DNA of 64,000 nt from Lactobacillus colini. Lineage in GTDB: Bacteria; Bacillota; Bacilli; Lactobacillales; Lactobacillaceae. Numbering within the stretch: the stretch's first letter is position 1; every line of letters starts with the position of its first letter. The translations under genes and the position numbers were made by a program. The notes beneath the pieces were generated by a model, which was not told the DNA's origin, did no database searches, and saw only the letters and a list, made by a program, of their open reading frames with translations. This document shows positions 17,280-25,801 of this stretch, in pieces. The DNA lies in contig NZ_JAGGLU010000003.1 in the NCBI RefSeq assembly GCF_017874575.1, forward strand, positions 62,001 to 126,000, given 5' to 3'.

Positions 17280-18610
17280 TGTCACGACTTGTTAAATGGC
17301 TAGAAACTTATATCCTGCCATTAGCAACTAAGTTAGGTCAGATTCGCTGGCTTGTAGCCTTAAGAGATACATTTATTTCACTTTTACCGATTACGATGGC
17401 AGGGTCTTTGGCAATGCTTTTTAGTAGTCTGATTAAGGCAGCTAAGTTACAGCTAGGGTGGGATAATTTTTATCGAATAATGAAGCCATTATTGTTGATA
17501 GATAATCTTGTCTGGAATGGTACTTTTGCATTATTTGCGATCTATTTTGCTCTATCGTGGGGTTATCACTTAGCTAAAACTTATGAAGTAAATCGCTTTA
17601 CTGGTGCAACTATAGCATTAGTGTCGTTTACAATGAGTATTAGTGATATATCTAAGCTAAAGCTAGGTGGCACATTAATTGATGTCAAAAACATTGTCGA
17701 CACAAGTCAGTTCTCCACTATGGGATTATTTACAGCAATTGTATTTGGCTTGCTAGGGACAGCTATCTTTATTTTGACCTATCGTGCTAGGTTAACACTT
17801 AAGTTTTCTACTAATAATATGCCGCATTCTGAGTGGGTAGCGTTTAGTACCTTGATACCATCACTGATTGCTGTCTTTAGTGTGGCTGGGATTAACTATC
17901 TTTTTCAAGGGCTTACTAGAACTTATTTTGGTAATTGGTTATTAACCACCATTCAGTCACCTCTAATAAAGATGGGTCAAGGCTTTGGCATGGTCTTATT
18001 GATTACTTTTTTAGTGCAAGCATTTTGGTTCTTTGGTATTAACGGAATTAGTGTATTAACTCCTGTTATTGACTCATTATGGCTTACACCGGAAAATATC
18101 AATGTGACTGCAGTTAGAACTGGCAATAAAATACCATATCTTTGGGTACGTGATTCATTTAATGTCTTTGCTTGGTTTGGCGGAGCAGGTGGGACACTAG
18201 CTTTAATTATTGCAATTTTGGTCTTTTCAAAGAGAACAGACTTAAGGACTGTGGCTAAGATGGCTCTAGCACCTGCTGTGTTTAATATTAACGAACCTGT
18301 TATATTTGGCTTACCGGTGGTCTTTAACCCTGTATACTTGATTCCATTTGTAATTGCACCGATGGTGAATGTTTCTCTGGCTTATTGGGTAACTAAGATG
18401 GGGTTAGTCAACCCGGTACAAATATTTGTTCCAGGGGTAATGCCACCGTTTATAAATTCTTTTTTGGCATGTAATTATGATTGGCGAGCAATTGTATTAA
18501 CCTTGATAAATGTAGTAATCGCGGTCTTGATCTGGATGCCGTTTGTCTTTGCGGCAGATAAGATCGCTCAAGATAATGACCAACGCAACTTTTATGTACC
18601 ACAATATTAG
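17279..18610 (+). CDS. PTS system IIC component, lactose/cellobiose family
   Basis: It is 443 residues with about ten membrane helices and the family organisation of cellobiose/diacetylchitobiose-type IIC permeases. The conserved FWFFGINGISVLTPV block and the NINEPVIFGLPVVFNPVYLIPF block, which holds the conserved Asn-Glu-Pro of the sugar site, are both present. IIC carries the sugar across the membrane while IIB phosphorylates it. No IIA or IIB gene is adjacent, so partners must come from elsewhere, for example the island operon at 22-29 kb. It is coupled to the helicase by TAATG. The sugar is not known. Confidence 0.85.
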   Translation: MSRLVKWLETYILPLATKLGQIRWLVALRDTFISLLPITMAGSLAMLFSSLIKAAKLQLGWDNFYRIMKPLLLIDNLVWNGTFALFAIYFALSWGYHLAKTYEVNRFTGATIALVSFTMSISDISKLKLGGTLIDVKNIVDTSQFSTMGLFTAIVFGLLGTAIFILTYRARLTLKFSTNNMPHSEWVAFSTLIPSLIAVFSVAGINYLFQGLTRTYFGNWLLTTIQSPLIKMGQGFGMVLLITFLVQAFWFFGINGISVLTPVIDSLWLTPENINVTAVRTGNKIPYLWVRDSFNVFAWFGGAGGTLALIIAILVFSKRTDLRTVAKMALAPAVFNINEPVIFGLPVVFNPVYLIPFVIAPMVNVSLAYWVTKMGLVNPVQIFVPGVMPPFINSFLACNYDWRAIVLTLINVVIAVLIWMPFVFAADKIAQDNDQRNFYVPQY

Positions 18611-18661
18611 AAAAAAAGTTCTAGGTAAAAATTCAGTTTTATGGTAAAGTAGAACTGATGC

Positions 18662-18734
18662 GACCCCGTAGTTCATCTGGATAGAACAATGGTCTCCTAA
18701 ACCGTAGAGGTGAGTTCGAATCTCACCGGGGTCA
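18662..18734 (+). tRNA. tRNA-Arg(CCU)
   Basis: A full cloverleaf can be drawn: acceptor GACCCCG/CGGGGTC, D stem GTTC/GAAC, anticodon stem ATGGT/ACCGT with loop CTCCTAA (anticodon CCU, reading AGG), variable region AGAG, and T stem GTGAG/CTCAC with loop TTCGAAT. It is 73 nt without an encoded CCA. It is isolated from other tRNA genes and is followed by a terminator. Confidence 0.95.
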
Positions 18735-18755
18735 TAATTGTGAGATTTTAAGAAG

Positions 18756-18785
18756 CTGCTATTAAAAAATATAGCAGTTTTTGTT
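18756..18785 (+). terminator. Terminator after tRNA-Arg
   Basis: CTGCTAT (18756-18762) pairs with ATAGCAG (18771-18777), followed by a T run. Confidence 0.8.
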
Positions 18786-18796
18786 TTATTAACTCT

Positions 18797-19018
18797 TTAG
18801 GTAATAAAATTTAGGTTGATAAAATTCTCACTTATCAAAATTGCCGGTTTTGTAAATAGAATAAAAGTAATAACAAAAACTAAAATCAACAAGGTTATTG
18901 CGATAAACTGCATTATTCTATGAACTTTAACAGATAACTTACTATCAAAGCTAAACACTAACAAGAATGCTACTAGTATGAGCAAGAATCCAGTTATGGA
19001 TAACAAAGTAAAATACAT
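18797..19018 (-). CDS. Small two-helix membrane protein
   Basis: It has 73 residues with two hydrophobic helices (about 4-24 and 35-57) separated by a short charged loop (FDSKLSVKVHR). CGGAGGAAAAA stands directly before the ATG, a strong ribosome site that supports a real gene. It lies alone between the tRNA terminator and the divergent UDP-GlcNAc epimerase gene. It has no recognised family and no proposed function. Confidence 0.6.
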   Translation of the reverse strand: MYFTLLSITGFLLILVAFLLVFSFDSKLSVKVHRIMQFIAITLLILVFVITFILFTKPAILISENFINLNFIT

Positions 19019-19116
19019 TTTTTCCTCCGATATTTGTTTAACTAAACTTAGTATAAACTTCTTATTTATAAATTAGATATTTTAGGTTATAGTTAACTTA
19101 ATAATGGAGGTTTTTT

Positions 19117-20256
19117 ATGAACAAGATTAAGGTAATGACTGTTTTTGGCACGCGACCAGAAGCAATTAAGATGGCACCTCTTGTCTTAAAATTAAAAAAA
19201 GACGCCCGCTTTGAAGAAGTAACTGTCGTTACTGCTCAGCACCGTGAGATGCTAGATCAAGTATTAGATATTTTTAAAATTAAACCAGACTATGACTTTA
19301 ATATTATGCATAAAAACCAAACCTTGGAAGAAATTACTTCTAAGGTAATGGTTGACTTATCTAAAGTTATTAAGGATGAACAGCCAGATATTGTGTTAGT
19401 TCATGGCGATACAACTACTAGCTTTGCGGCAGGACTTGCTACTTTCTATCAACAGACGACCTTAGGCCATGTGGAAGCTGGACTTAGAACTTGGAATAAG
19501 TATTCACCATTCCCAGAAGAAATGAACCGTCAAATGACTGATGACTTGGCAGACTTATACTTTGCTCCAACTGAGTTAAGCAAGTCTAACTTACTTAAGG
19601 AGAACCACTCAGCAGATAATATCTTTGTGACTGGTAATACTGCAATTGATGCCTTGCAACAAACAGTTCAAAAAGATTATCATCATGATGTACTTGATGA
19701 AATCACTCCAGGTAATCGAGTAATCTTGGTAACTATGCACCGTCGTGAGAACCAAGGCGAACCAATGGAACGTGTCTTTAAGGTGATGAAGCAAGTAGTT
19801 GATAGTCATGACGATGTTGAAATTATCTACCCCGTACACTTATCACCAAGGGTACAAGAAGTGGCCAAGCGTGTGTTAGGCAATGATCCACGCATCCACC
19901 TGATTGATCCACTTGATGTGGTAGACTTCCACAACTTAGCTAAGCGTAGTTACTTCATTATGACAGATTCTGGCGGTGTACAAGAAGAAGCGCCAAGTCT
20001 TGGTAAGCCAGTTCTAGTTTTGCGTGATACTACAGAAAGACCAGAAGGCGTTGCAGCTGGAACATTGAAGTTAGTAGGAACTGAAGTGGATAAGGTTAGA
20101 GAAGAGATGACTCGCTTACTTGAAGATAAGGATGCTTATGAAGAGATGGCCAATGCCAAGAATCCTTATGGTGATGGGAAGGCTAGTGACAGAATCATGG
20201 ATGCAATAGCTTATTACTTTGATAAGGAGAACTTGGAGAAGCCAGAAGATTTCTAG
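19117..20256 (+). CDS. wecB: UDP-N-acetylglucosamine 2-epimerase (non-hydrolysing)
   Basis: It interconverts UDP-GlcNAc and UDP-ManNAc in the cytoplasm, supplying ManNAc for cell-wall polymers such as teichoic acid linkage units. The 379-residue length is typical. Motifs seen are GTRPEAIKMAP at about 10-20, LVHGDTTTSFA, GHVEAGLRT, the catalytic-region HRRENQGEP and TDSGGVQEEA. TGGAGG precedes the ATG. The lipoprotein gene 15 bases downstream is probably in the same transcript. The gene is also called mnaA in bacilli. Confidence 0.95.
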   Translation: MNKIKVMTVFGTRPEAIKMAPLVLKLKKDARFEEVTVVTAQHREMLDQVLDIFKIKPDYDFNIMHKNQTLEEITSKVMVDLSKVIKDEQPDIVLVHGDTTTSFAAGLATFYQQTTLGHVEAGLRTWNKYSPFPEEMNRQMTDDLADLYFAPTELSKSNLLKENHSADNIFVTGNTAIDALQQTVQKDYHHDVLDEITPGNRVILVTMHRRENQGEPMERVFKVMKQVVDSHDDVEIIYPVHLSPRVQEVAKRVLGNDPRIHLIDPLDVVDFHNLAKRSYFIMTDSGGVQEEAPSLGKPVLVLRDTTERPEGVAAGTLKLVGTEVDKVREEMTRLLEDKDAYEEMANAKNPYGDGKASDRIMDAIAYYFDKENLEKPEDF

Positions 20257-20271
20257 AATGGTAGAGTAAAA

Positions 20272-20928
20272 ATGAAAAAGTTTATTCCAAGAATATTAAC
20301 TTTTTTGGGGATGTTAGTGGTTTTGGTTTTAATTGGGGGATGTAGTAAATCTACTAGCAGCAAGCCGACTAAAGAGGTTACTAAAACTTTGACTAGCAAG
20401 GTCTTTACTGATTTAAAAATTATTAGTCAAAATGCGGATATAATTATACAGCCAGGTAAAAATTATAAGATAACCTATTATGGCAAAAATACTACCATGC
20501 CACTAATTAAGCAGAAAAAAGACCAAGTAACTGTTAATCAAGTCAAGGCTCAACATGCCTTAGGTTTGATGCGTTTGCCTAAGATAACAATAACAATTCC
20601 TAAAAAGTCAAAATTAATTAAATTACGAGTAAAAACAAGTGACGCCGATGTAAGAATTAATAATTTAAACTTGAAAAGGGGAATAATTTCCTCAGATGAT
20701 GGTGATATTATTATTTCTGATAGTAAATTAACAGATGGTATGAATCTTAGATCAACTACTGGGAATATTAAGGTTAAAGGGACTAAATTTACTGGTTATA
20801 AGTTGACTACCAGTGATGGTCAAATTCAGGTTAAAGATCATGCTACATCATCTTCTTATTTAAAGAACGCTAAAAGCAAAAATGTTTTAGTTGCTAAGTC
20901 TGGCTCTAAAGAAATTTGGATAAAATAA
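20272..20928 (+). CDS. Lipoprotein with DUF4097-like beta-helical domain
   Basis: It has 218 residues: a signal peptide with lipobox LIGGC (Cys24), so it should be anchored in the outer leaflet, then a domain of repeating short beta strands (DADVRINNLNLKRG, DGDIIISDSKL, TGNIKVKGTKF, DGQIQVKDHA) as in DUF4097/putative adhesin proteins. The last 12 codons and stop (20891-20928) are duplicated exactly at 32209-32246, marking the left edge of an 11.3-kb insertion. The gene itself is intact. It follows wecB by 15 bases and is probably co-transcribed. In the ancestral arrangement the terminator at 32247 would have followed it directly (inference). Confidence 0.75.
   Translation: MKKFIPRILTFLGMLVVLVLIGGCSKSTSSKPTKEVTKTLTSKVFTDLKIISQNADIIIQPGKNYKITYYGKNTTMPLIKQKKDQVTVNQVKAQHALGLMRLPKITITIPKKSKLIKLRVKTSDADVRINNLNLKRGIISSDDGDIIISDSKLTDGMNLRSTTGNIKVKGTKFTGYKLTTSDGQIQVKDHATSSSYLKNAKSKNVLVAKSGSKEIWIK
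20891..20928 (+). repeat. 38-bp direct repeat, left copy (att-like)
   Basis: It begins TTGCTAAGTCTGG and ends GGATAAAATAA, running through the stop codon of the lipoprotein gene. It is identical base for base to 32209-32246; identity ends on both sides of the 38 bases. Confidence 0.95.
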
Positions 20929-20954
20929 CAACTCTATATATGAAGTGGTTATTT
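20923..20954 (+). terminator. Weak hairpin after the lipoprotein gene
   Basis: AAATAAC (20923-20929) pairs with GTTATTT (20948-20954). The stem begins in the repeat and ends in island DNA, so it arose at the junction; termination strength is doubtful. Confidence 0.35.
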
Positions 20955-20995
20955 ATGTTTTAAATTGCTAAACTAGCTGCTAAAAAGGTCAAAAT

Positions 20996-21058
20996 AAAAT
21001 CGTTGATGTCAAACAAGTGATGGTATGATATGAACACTAGTTGAGCATCAACGATTTT
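20996..21058. terminator. Long-loop inverted repeat after the ROK gene
   Basis: AAAATCGTTGATG (20996-21008) and CATCAACGATTTT (21046-21058) are a perfect 13-bp inverted repeat around 37 bases, with T runs on both strands. It probably ends the ROK transcript. The long loop is unusual for a simple terminator and could also be a remnant of an element end. Confidence 0.55.
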
Positions 21059-21064
21059 TATATT

Positions 21065-22264
21065 TTAATGTAGAGCAATACCATAATACTTTTCGTCTTT
21101 AATTAGTTCTGACATTGCCACTAAGGCACATCCTCCTATAGCCCCAGAGTATTTATCATATTTTAAAATATTGATTTTTGTTTTCTTTTGAGTATTTACA
21201 AATCTTAACTGCTCATTTATTAGAGGTAGCAATTTTGAATAAAAAGGTTCTTCTTGTAAAAGTGGACTATTTAGATAAATAGTATCTGCGTCATAAGTCA
21301 TTAATAAGTTAGAAATTGAAATGCTTAGGTATTGCATACCTTCATTTAACATATTTACAATATACTCATCATTTAGCTTATATGCTTTGAATATAGTATC
21401 TAGGGTAACATCATTTATATTTTTTACTAATTCGCGTATTACAGTATTATCGGCAAGATTATACAATAATCTTGCTTTTTTTAATAGCCAAGTTTCTGAT
21501 ATATAGGTTTGTAGACATCCCTTTTTGCCACATTCACATTGAAAACCATTAAGTTTTACGATGGAATGACCAATTTCTCCCACAGAATAATTAGTTTTAG
21601 GATGAATATTATTGGGATCAATAAATGAAGCGAATATTCCATAACCAATATTAAAGAAGATAAATTTTTCAATATTATTGTCGCCATTAAATAAGTGACG
21701 GGCTAGTGCCATTGATTCAACATTATTTTCGGCAATAATTGGTAAATTTAGATATGATTTAATCATTGGTAAATTAAACATATCCCACATTTTATTATTG
21801 GATATTAATTTATGATCTTTAGAATTGTAATGACCAGGAATTGCAATTCCTATACCTAAAACTTTCAAATCAGAATGCTTTGATAATAATTTTTGAACTA
21901 AATTAATAATTAATAGGTTAATATCTTTATTTAAAAAAGAAGAATAGTCTAAAAATTGTTGATCAATTTTTTCTCCAAGTGCATTGCAAATGCAGACGGC
22001 TAGCCCTTCAAGTGTAAATGATACGCCAATATAATAACCTATTTTTTTATTAAGTGAAATAATTTGTTTATTACGACCAGCACCCTCTTGCTTGGAAATT
22101 GCGGATCCAGTTTCAATTATGATGTTGTTATCAATTAATTGCTTAACTATATTTGAAACAGCTGCAGATGAAATACCTAGATAAGTATGTAAATCAACGC
22201 GCGTTGTATGATGATTTATAAGTAAGTATTTTATAGTTCGGTTAATTGTCTGTGTTCTTTTCAT
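21065..22264 (-). CDS. ROK-family (NagC/XylR-type) transcriptional regulator
   Basis: It has 399 residues: an N-terminal helix-turn-helix (about 1-60; THLGISSAAVSNIVKQL-like reading helix) and a ROK sugar-binding domain. The zinc-site cluster CECGKKGC lies at about residues 242-249. The kinase phosphate motif DIGGT is replaced by GVSFTLEG, as expected of a regulator rather than a sugar kinase. The start at 22264 has GGAGATG before it and is preferred over an upstream ATG at 22312. It is divergent from the PTS operon and most likely represses it until an inducing sugar binds. The palindromes at 22350-22364 and 22432-22462 are candidate operators. Confidence 0.9.
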   Translation of the reverse strand: MKRTQTINRTIKYLLINHHTTRVDLHTYLGISSAAVSNIVKQLIDNNIIIETGSAISKQEGAGRNKQIISLNKKIGYYIGVSFTLEGLAVCICNALGEKIDQQFLDYSSFLNKDINLLIINLVQKLLSKHSDLKVLGIGIAIPGHYNSKDHKLISNNKMWDMFNLPMIKSYLNLPIIAENNVESMALARHLFNGDNNIEKFIFFNIGYGIFASFIDPNNIHPKTNYSVGEIGHSIVKLNGFQCECGKKGCLQTYISETWLLKKARLLYNLADNTVIRELVKNINDVTLDTIFKAYKLNDEYIVNMLNEGMQYLSISISNLLMTYDADTIYLNSPLLQEEPFYSKLLPLINEQLRFVNTQKKTKINILKYDKYSGAIGGCALVAMSELIKDEKYYGIALH

Positions 22265-22349
22265 AATATCATCTCCAATAATTATTTTATTTAATAAAAT
22301 AATTAAAAGCAAGATAAAGCCAATTTTAGATTTTTACTTCTCAAAATAA

Positions 22350-22364
22350 GTTAATTTAATTAAC
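22350..22364. promoter_or_regulatory. Candidate ROK operator
   Basis: GTTAATTTAATTAAC has perfect 7-base arms about a single central base. It is an AT-rich palindrome like known NagC/XylR sites and lies just upstream of the -35 of the island operon. Confidence 0.5.
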
Positions 22365-22372
22365 AAATTATA

Positions 22373-22402
22373 TTTACAAAGTAAGCGGTACCATGCTATA
22401 CT
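22373..22402 (+). promoter_or_regulatory. Island operon promoter with overlapping cre-like site
   Basis: A -35 TTTACA (22373-22378), 18-bp spacer and -10 TATACT (22397-22402) are seen. The spacer holds AAGTAAGCGGTACCA (22379-22393), which matches the CcpA cre consensus with one key mismatch. Catabolite repression is therefore likely (inference). Confidence 0.5.
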
Positions 22403-22431
22403 TTAGTTGAGTTAAGGGAAATACTGGTAAT

Positions 22432-22462
22432 GCAATAATTAAATAAGTTAATTAATTATTGC
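22432..22462. promoter_or_regulatory. Inverted repeat in the island operon leader
   Basis: GCAATAATTA (22432-22441) and TAATTATTGC (22453-22462) are perfect 10-base arms around 11 bases that include AGTTAATTA. It could be a second operator downstream of the start site or an RNA hairpin. Confidence 0.45.
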
Positions 22463-22496
22463 GCTGTTAGTTTTATTTATTTTGGGGAAGTGTATC

Positions 22497-23774
22497 ATGA
22501 AAACTTTTATGGATTTTTTACAAAATAAGCTTGCTCCCTTAGGAGAAAAAATTAGTAAGCAAAGACATCTTAAAGCATTACGTGAAGGTTTTATGCTTGC
22601 TATGCCGCTTATTCTTGTTGGTTCTATTTTTACTTTGTTAAGTAGCTTTCCAATTGTTGCATATACAAATTGGCTAACTAAAACAGGTGTTGGTCCAGTC
22701 TTAAATAGTTTGGCTAACAATAGTTTTGGATTAATTTCAGTATTTACTGCTTTCGGTGTCGCTTATAGGCTTGCAACTTCTTATAAAGTTGAAGGATTAC
22801 CAGCAGGGGCATTGTCCGTAGCGAGTGTATTCCTTTTAACTCCACCTTTAATTACAAAAACAGGAAATGGTATTCCATATTCTGCATTAGGTGGACAGGG
22901 ATTATTTACTGCTATTGTGGTAGGCTTTATCACTGCAGAGATATATCGCTGGTTTATTCAAAAGAACTTTGTTATCAAGATGCCTGATAGCGTTCCAGAA
23001 GTAGTTGGGCAATCATTTATGGCTTTAGTTCCAGGTGCCGTAATTTTAATTTTCTTTGAACTCATTAATCTTGGCTTAAAGGCTATGGGACTTGCGTCAT
23101 TTAACGTATTACTTGCGACGATTATTGGCAAACCTTTAAGTTTAATTGGGGATTCCTTAATAGGTACATTTGTTGCTATTTTCTTAAACTCATTATTTTG
23201 GTTCTGTGGAGTCAATGGTGGGCAGGTAGTAAATACGGTTATGCAGCCGATTTGGCTTCAATTTACAGATGCTAATAGAGTAGCTTTGCAACATGGTGTA
23301 TCAGTTTTACCACATATTATTACTCAACCCTTTATTGATTTATTCGTATATATGGGCGGTGGCGGTGCCACAATTGGATTAGCAATCTGCTTGATGTTCT
23401 TTAGCAAGAGCAAAGAATACAAGACTTTGGGTAGAGTATCCGGTATTCCAGCTTTGTTTAATATTAATACTGCAATTTTGTTTGGTTTTCCAACTGTATT
23501 GAATCCAATTATGCTGATTCCGTTTATTTTAAATCCAATTATCAATGCTGCTGTAACTTATGGAGCTATGGCATTACATTTAATTCCATATACAACAGGT
23601 GTAACCCTTCCTTGGACTACACCTCCAATTATCGGTGGCTTCTTAGCAACTGGTGGTAGTATTAATTCTGCTGTTTTACAAGCGGTCTTGGTTGTAATTT
23701 CAGTTTTGATTTACTATCCATTCTTCAAATCGGCAGATAACGCTCGACTAAAGGAAGAAAAGAGTGCTAATTAA
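22497..23774 (+). CDS. PTS system IIC component (island, standalone)
   Basis: It is 425 residues, a cellobiose/diacetylchitobiose-type sugar permease with about ten membrane helices. The block FWFCGVNGGQVVNTVMQPI and the late FNINTAILFGFPTVLNPIMLIPF block match the family. In the second block the usual Asn-Glu-Pro reads Asn-Thr-Ala, a change at the sugar-site motif. The ATG at 22497 follows GGGGAAG and is preferred over an ATG at 22482. It is the first gene of the island operon. It has no IIB domain, so it would depend on the IIA and IICB encoded downstream or on other host components. Confidence 0.85.
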   Translation: MKTFMDFLQNKLAPLGEKISKQRHLKALREGFMLAMPLILVGSIFTLLSSFPIVAYTNWLTKTGVGPVLNSLANNSFGLISVFTAFGVAYRLATSYKVEGLPAGALSVASVFLLTPPLITKTGNGIPYSALGGQGLFTAIVVGFITAEIYRWFIQKNFVIKMPDSVPEVVGQSFMALVPGAVILIFFELINLGLKAMGLASFNVLLATIIGKPLSLIGDSLIGTFVAIFLNSLFWFCGVNGGQVVNTVMQPIWLQFTDANRVALQHGVSVLPHIITQPFIDLFVYMGGGGATIGLAICLMFFSKSKEYKTLGRVSGIPALFNINTAILFGFPTVLNPIMLIPFILNPIINAAVTYGAMALHLIPYTTGVTLPWTTPPIIGGFLATGGSINSAVLQAVLVVISVLIYYPFFKSADNARLKEEKSAN

Positions 23775-23805
23775 ATAGTAAATAATGTGGAAAGAAGACT
23801 TTTCT

Positions 23806-25689
23806 ATGATTGACATTAAAATAAATTCTAAAAATGCAACAGTAAAGTTTGCAAAACAGGAATTAGAATCATATTTAGTAAAAATTAATAATAAGGCATT
23901 AACTAAGCTAACATTTCCTAGATATACTTTAGAAGTTGTAGAACAATCTGGTAATGATCGTGTAGATATTATCTCTGACTCTGAAGCAGTAGTAAAGATT
24001 ACAGCTAATAACAATGTTGCTTTATTAATTGGAGTATATCAATATCTCCATATTTTAGGTGCAAGATTTTTAAGACCAGGTAAAGATAATGACTTCTTGC
24101 CTAAATTAGTTCAAGCCGATATCGATAGACAAATATCATATTCTCATACTGCAAGTTATAAGCACAGAGGTGTGTGCATTGAAGGTGCAGATTCTCTTGA
24201 AAATGTTCTTGAATTTATAGATTGGTTACCAAAAAATGGATTTAATAGTTTCTTTATTCAATTTGACAATCCATATACTTTTTTAAAACGCTGGTATAGC
24301 CATGAATTTAACAATTATTGGGAAAATAAAGACTTTTCAACTGAATTAGCTAAAGAAATGAGTAATAAAGTTGATGAAGCTATCAAAGTAAGAAGTTTAC
24401 ATCATCATCGTGTCGGTCATGGCTGGACTGGCAGAGTATTAGGATTTTCATCAGAATTTGGCTGGGAAACAGGTAAGAAAATTTCTGAGGATAAGAAAGG
24501 CCTTGTTGCTTTAGTTAATGGAAAACGGGAATTAATTAATGATACCCCTATATTTACTAGCCTAGATTTTGCAAATCCTGAAGTTAATAAACGAATGGCA
24601 AAAATTATTGTTGATTATGCTAAAAAACATTCTGAAGTTGACTACTTACACGTTTGGTTATCTGATGCAAATAATAATATTTGTGAATGTAGTGAATGTC
24701 AAAAGACAACTCCATCAGATCAATATGTAGAATTTCTGAATTATTTAGATGAACAATTAACTAAGGCAGAATTAGATACTAAGATTTGCTTTTTACTGTA
24801 TCATGAATTGCTTTATGCACCTGAAAAAGCAAAAATTAAGCATCCAGATAGATTTATTATGATGTTTGCGCCAATCAGTAGAACTTTTGAAAAGAGTTAT
24901 GCTGATGTTGATTATAAAAATGACATACCTGAACCACCTAAGTATAAGAGAAATAATATTACTTTACCAAACTCTCTCGAAAGTAATCTAGCTTTCTTAT
25001 TTGATTGGCAGAAAATGTTTGCAGGAGATAGTTTTGTGTATGATTATCCTTTAGGTAGAGCACATTATGGCGATTTAGGTTATATGGAAATTAGTCACGT
25101 AATTTCAAGAGATATTAAGTATTTAGAGCAATTACATCTAAATGGTTATATTTCTTGTCAAGAATTACGAGCAGGTTTGCCGACTACTTTTCCAAACTAC
25201 GTTATGGGCAGGACTCTTTGGGATAAAGAGATTAGCTATGAAGATTTAGTTAAAGAATATTTCTCCGCTGCCTTTGGTAATGAATATCAAGACGTTATTC
25301 ACTATCTTGATACTATTTCAAATCTTTCAAGTCCAGACTATTTTAATGGAATCGGAAATCGTATAAATAAAGAAATTTCTAAAAACTATCATCAAATTTA
25401 TAATTTAGCAAATGAATTTTTGGACACAGTAATAGTTCATTTGTCTAAGTCGAAAGGTGTACAGCACGAAAATTGGAAGATTCTTGCTTATCATCGCGAA
25501 GTATTAATGCAATTATCTAAGGCGCTCGAATTAATTTCTAATGGTAATTCTGAAAAAGCAGAAGATGCTTGGAAGAACTTTATTGATTTTATTAAACTAC
25601 ATGAAGATGATTTTCAATTCCCCCTTGATGTATATCGAATAACCGAAGTTGCTACTAATTATGCAGGATTTAAATATAGAGATAAATAA
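23806..25689 (+). CDS. DUF4838-type putative intracellular glycoside hydrolase
   Basis: It has 627 residues and no signal peptide. An N-terminal domain of about 120 residues (KFAKQELESYLVKI, then LLIGVYQYLHILGARFLRPG) resembles the accessory domain found before GH20- and GH67-type barrels. The central barrel-like region carries the cysteine cluster NICECSECQKTTPSDQYVEFLN (about 295-316), a mark of DUF4838 proteins, which are linked to carbohydrate active enzymes but have no settled reaction. A helical C-terminus follows. GGAAAGAAG precedes the chosen ATG at 23806. Its place between two PTS genes suggests it acts on a phosphorylated or imported oligosaccharide (inference). Confidence 0.7.
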   Translation: MIDIKINSKNATVKFAKQELESYLVKINNKALTKLTFPRYTLEVVEQSGNDRVDIISDSEAVVKITANNNVALLIGVYQYLHILGARFLRPGKDNDFLPKLVQADIDRQISYSHTASYKHRGVCIEGADSLENVLEFIDWLPKNGFNSFFIQFDNPYTFLKRWYSHEFNNYWENKDFSTELAKEMSNKVDEAIKVRSLHHHRVGHGWTGRVLGFSSEFGWETGKKISEDKKGLVALVNGKRELINDTPIFTSLDFANPEVNKRMAKIIVDYAKKHSEVDYLHVWLSDANNNICECSECQKTTPSDQYVEFLNYLDEQLTKAELDTKICFLLYHELLYAPEKAKIKHPDRFIMMFAPISRTFEKSYADVDYKNDIPEPPKYKRNNITLPNSLESNLAFLFDWQKMFAGDSFVYDYPLGRAHYGDLGYMEISHVISRDIKYLEQLHLNGYISCQELRAGLPTTFPNYVMGRTLWDKEISYEDLVKEYFSAAFGNEYQDVIHYLDTISNLSSPDYFNGIGNRINKEISKNYHQIYNLANEFLDTVIVHLSKSKGVQHENWKILAYHREVLMQLSKALELISNGNSEKAEDAWKNFIDFIKLHEDDFQFPLDVYRITEVATNYAGFKYRDK

Positions 25690-25750
25690 GAAATCATTTA
25701 AGTAATATTCCCTCACTCTTAAAACTTGGTTTCAGAAAAATATAGAACTC

Positions 25751-25790
25751 AAAAGTTGTAATTTAGCTAAACTAAGTTACAGCTTTTTTT
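25751..25790 (+). terminator. Internal hairpin before the IIA gene (terminator or attenuator)
   Basis: AAAAGTTGTAA (25751-25761) pairs with TTACAGCTTTT (25777-25787) with one wobble pair, followed by T residues. The ribosome site GGAGGT of the IIA gene begins directly after it, so it may trim rather than stop expression of the distal genes. Confidence 0.6.
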
Positions 25791-25801
25791 GGAGGTAAAA
25801 A

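Noticed and set aside
18615-18657. AGTTCTA/TAGAACT inverted repeat before tRNA-Arg as an operator
   Set aside because: The arms are short and far apart and the region is AT-rich; only the tRNA promoter is expected here.
18662-18734. tRNA-Arg as an integration site for a mobile element
   Set aside because: No repeat of its 3' end is found in the window; the only duplicated gene end is that of the lipoprotein gene.
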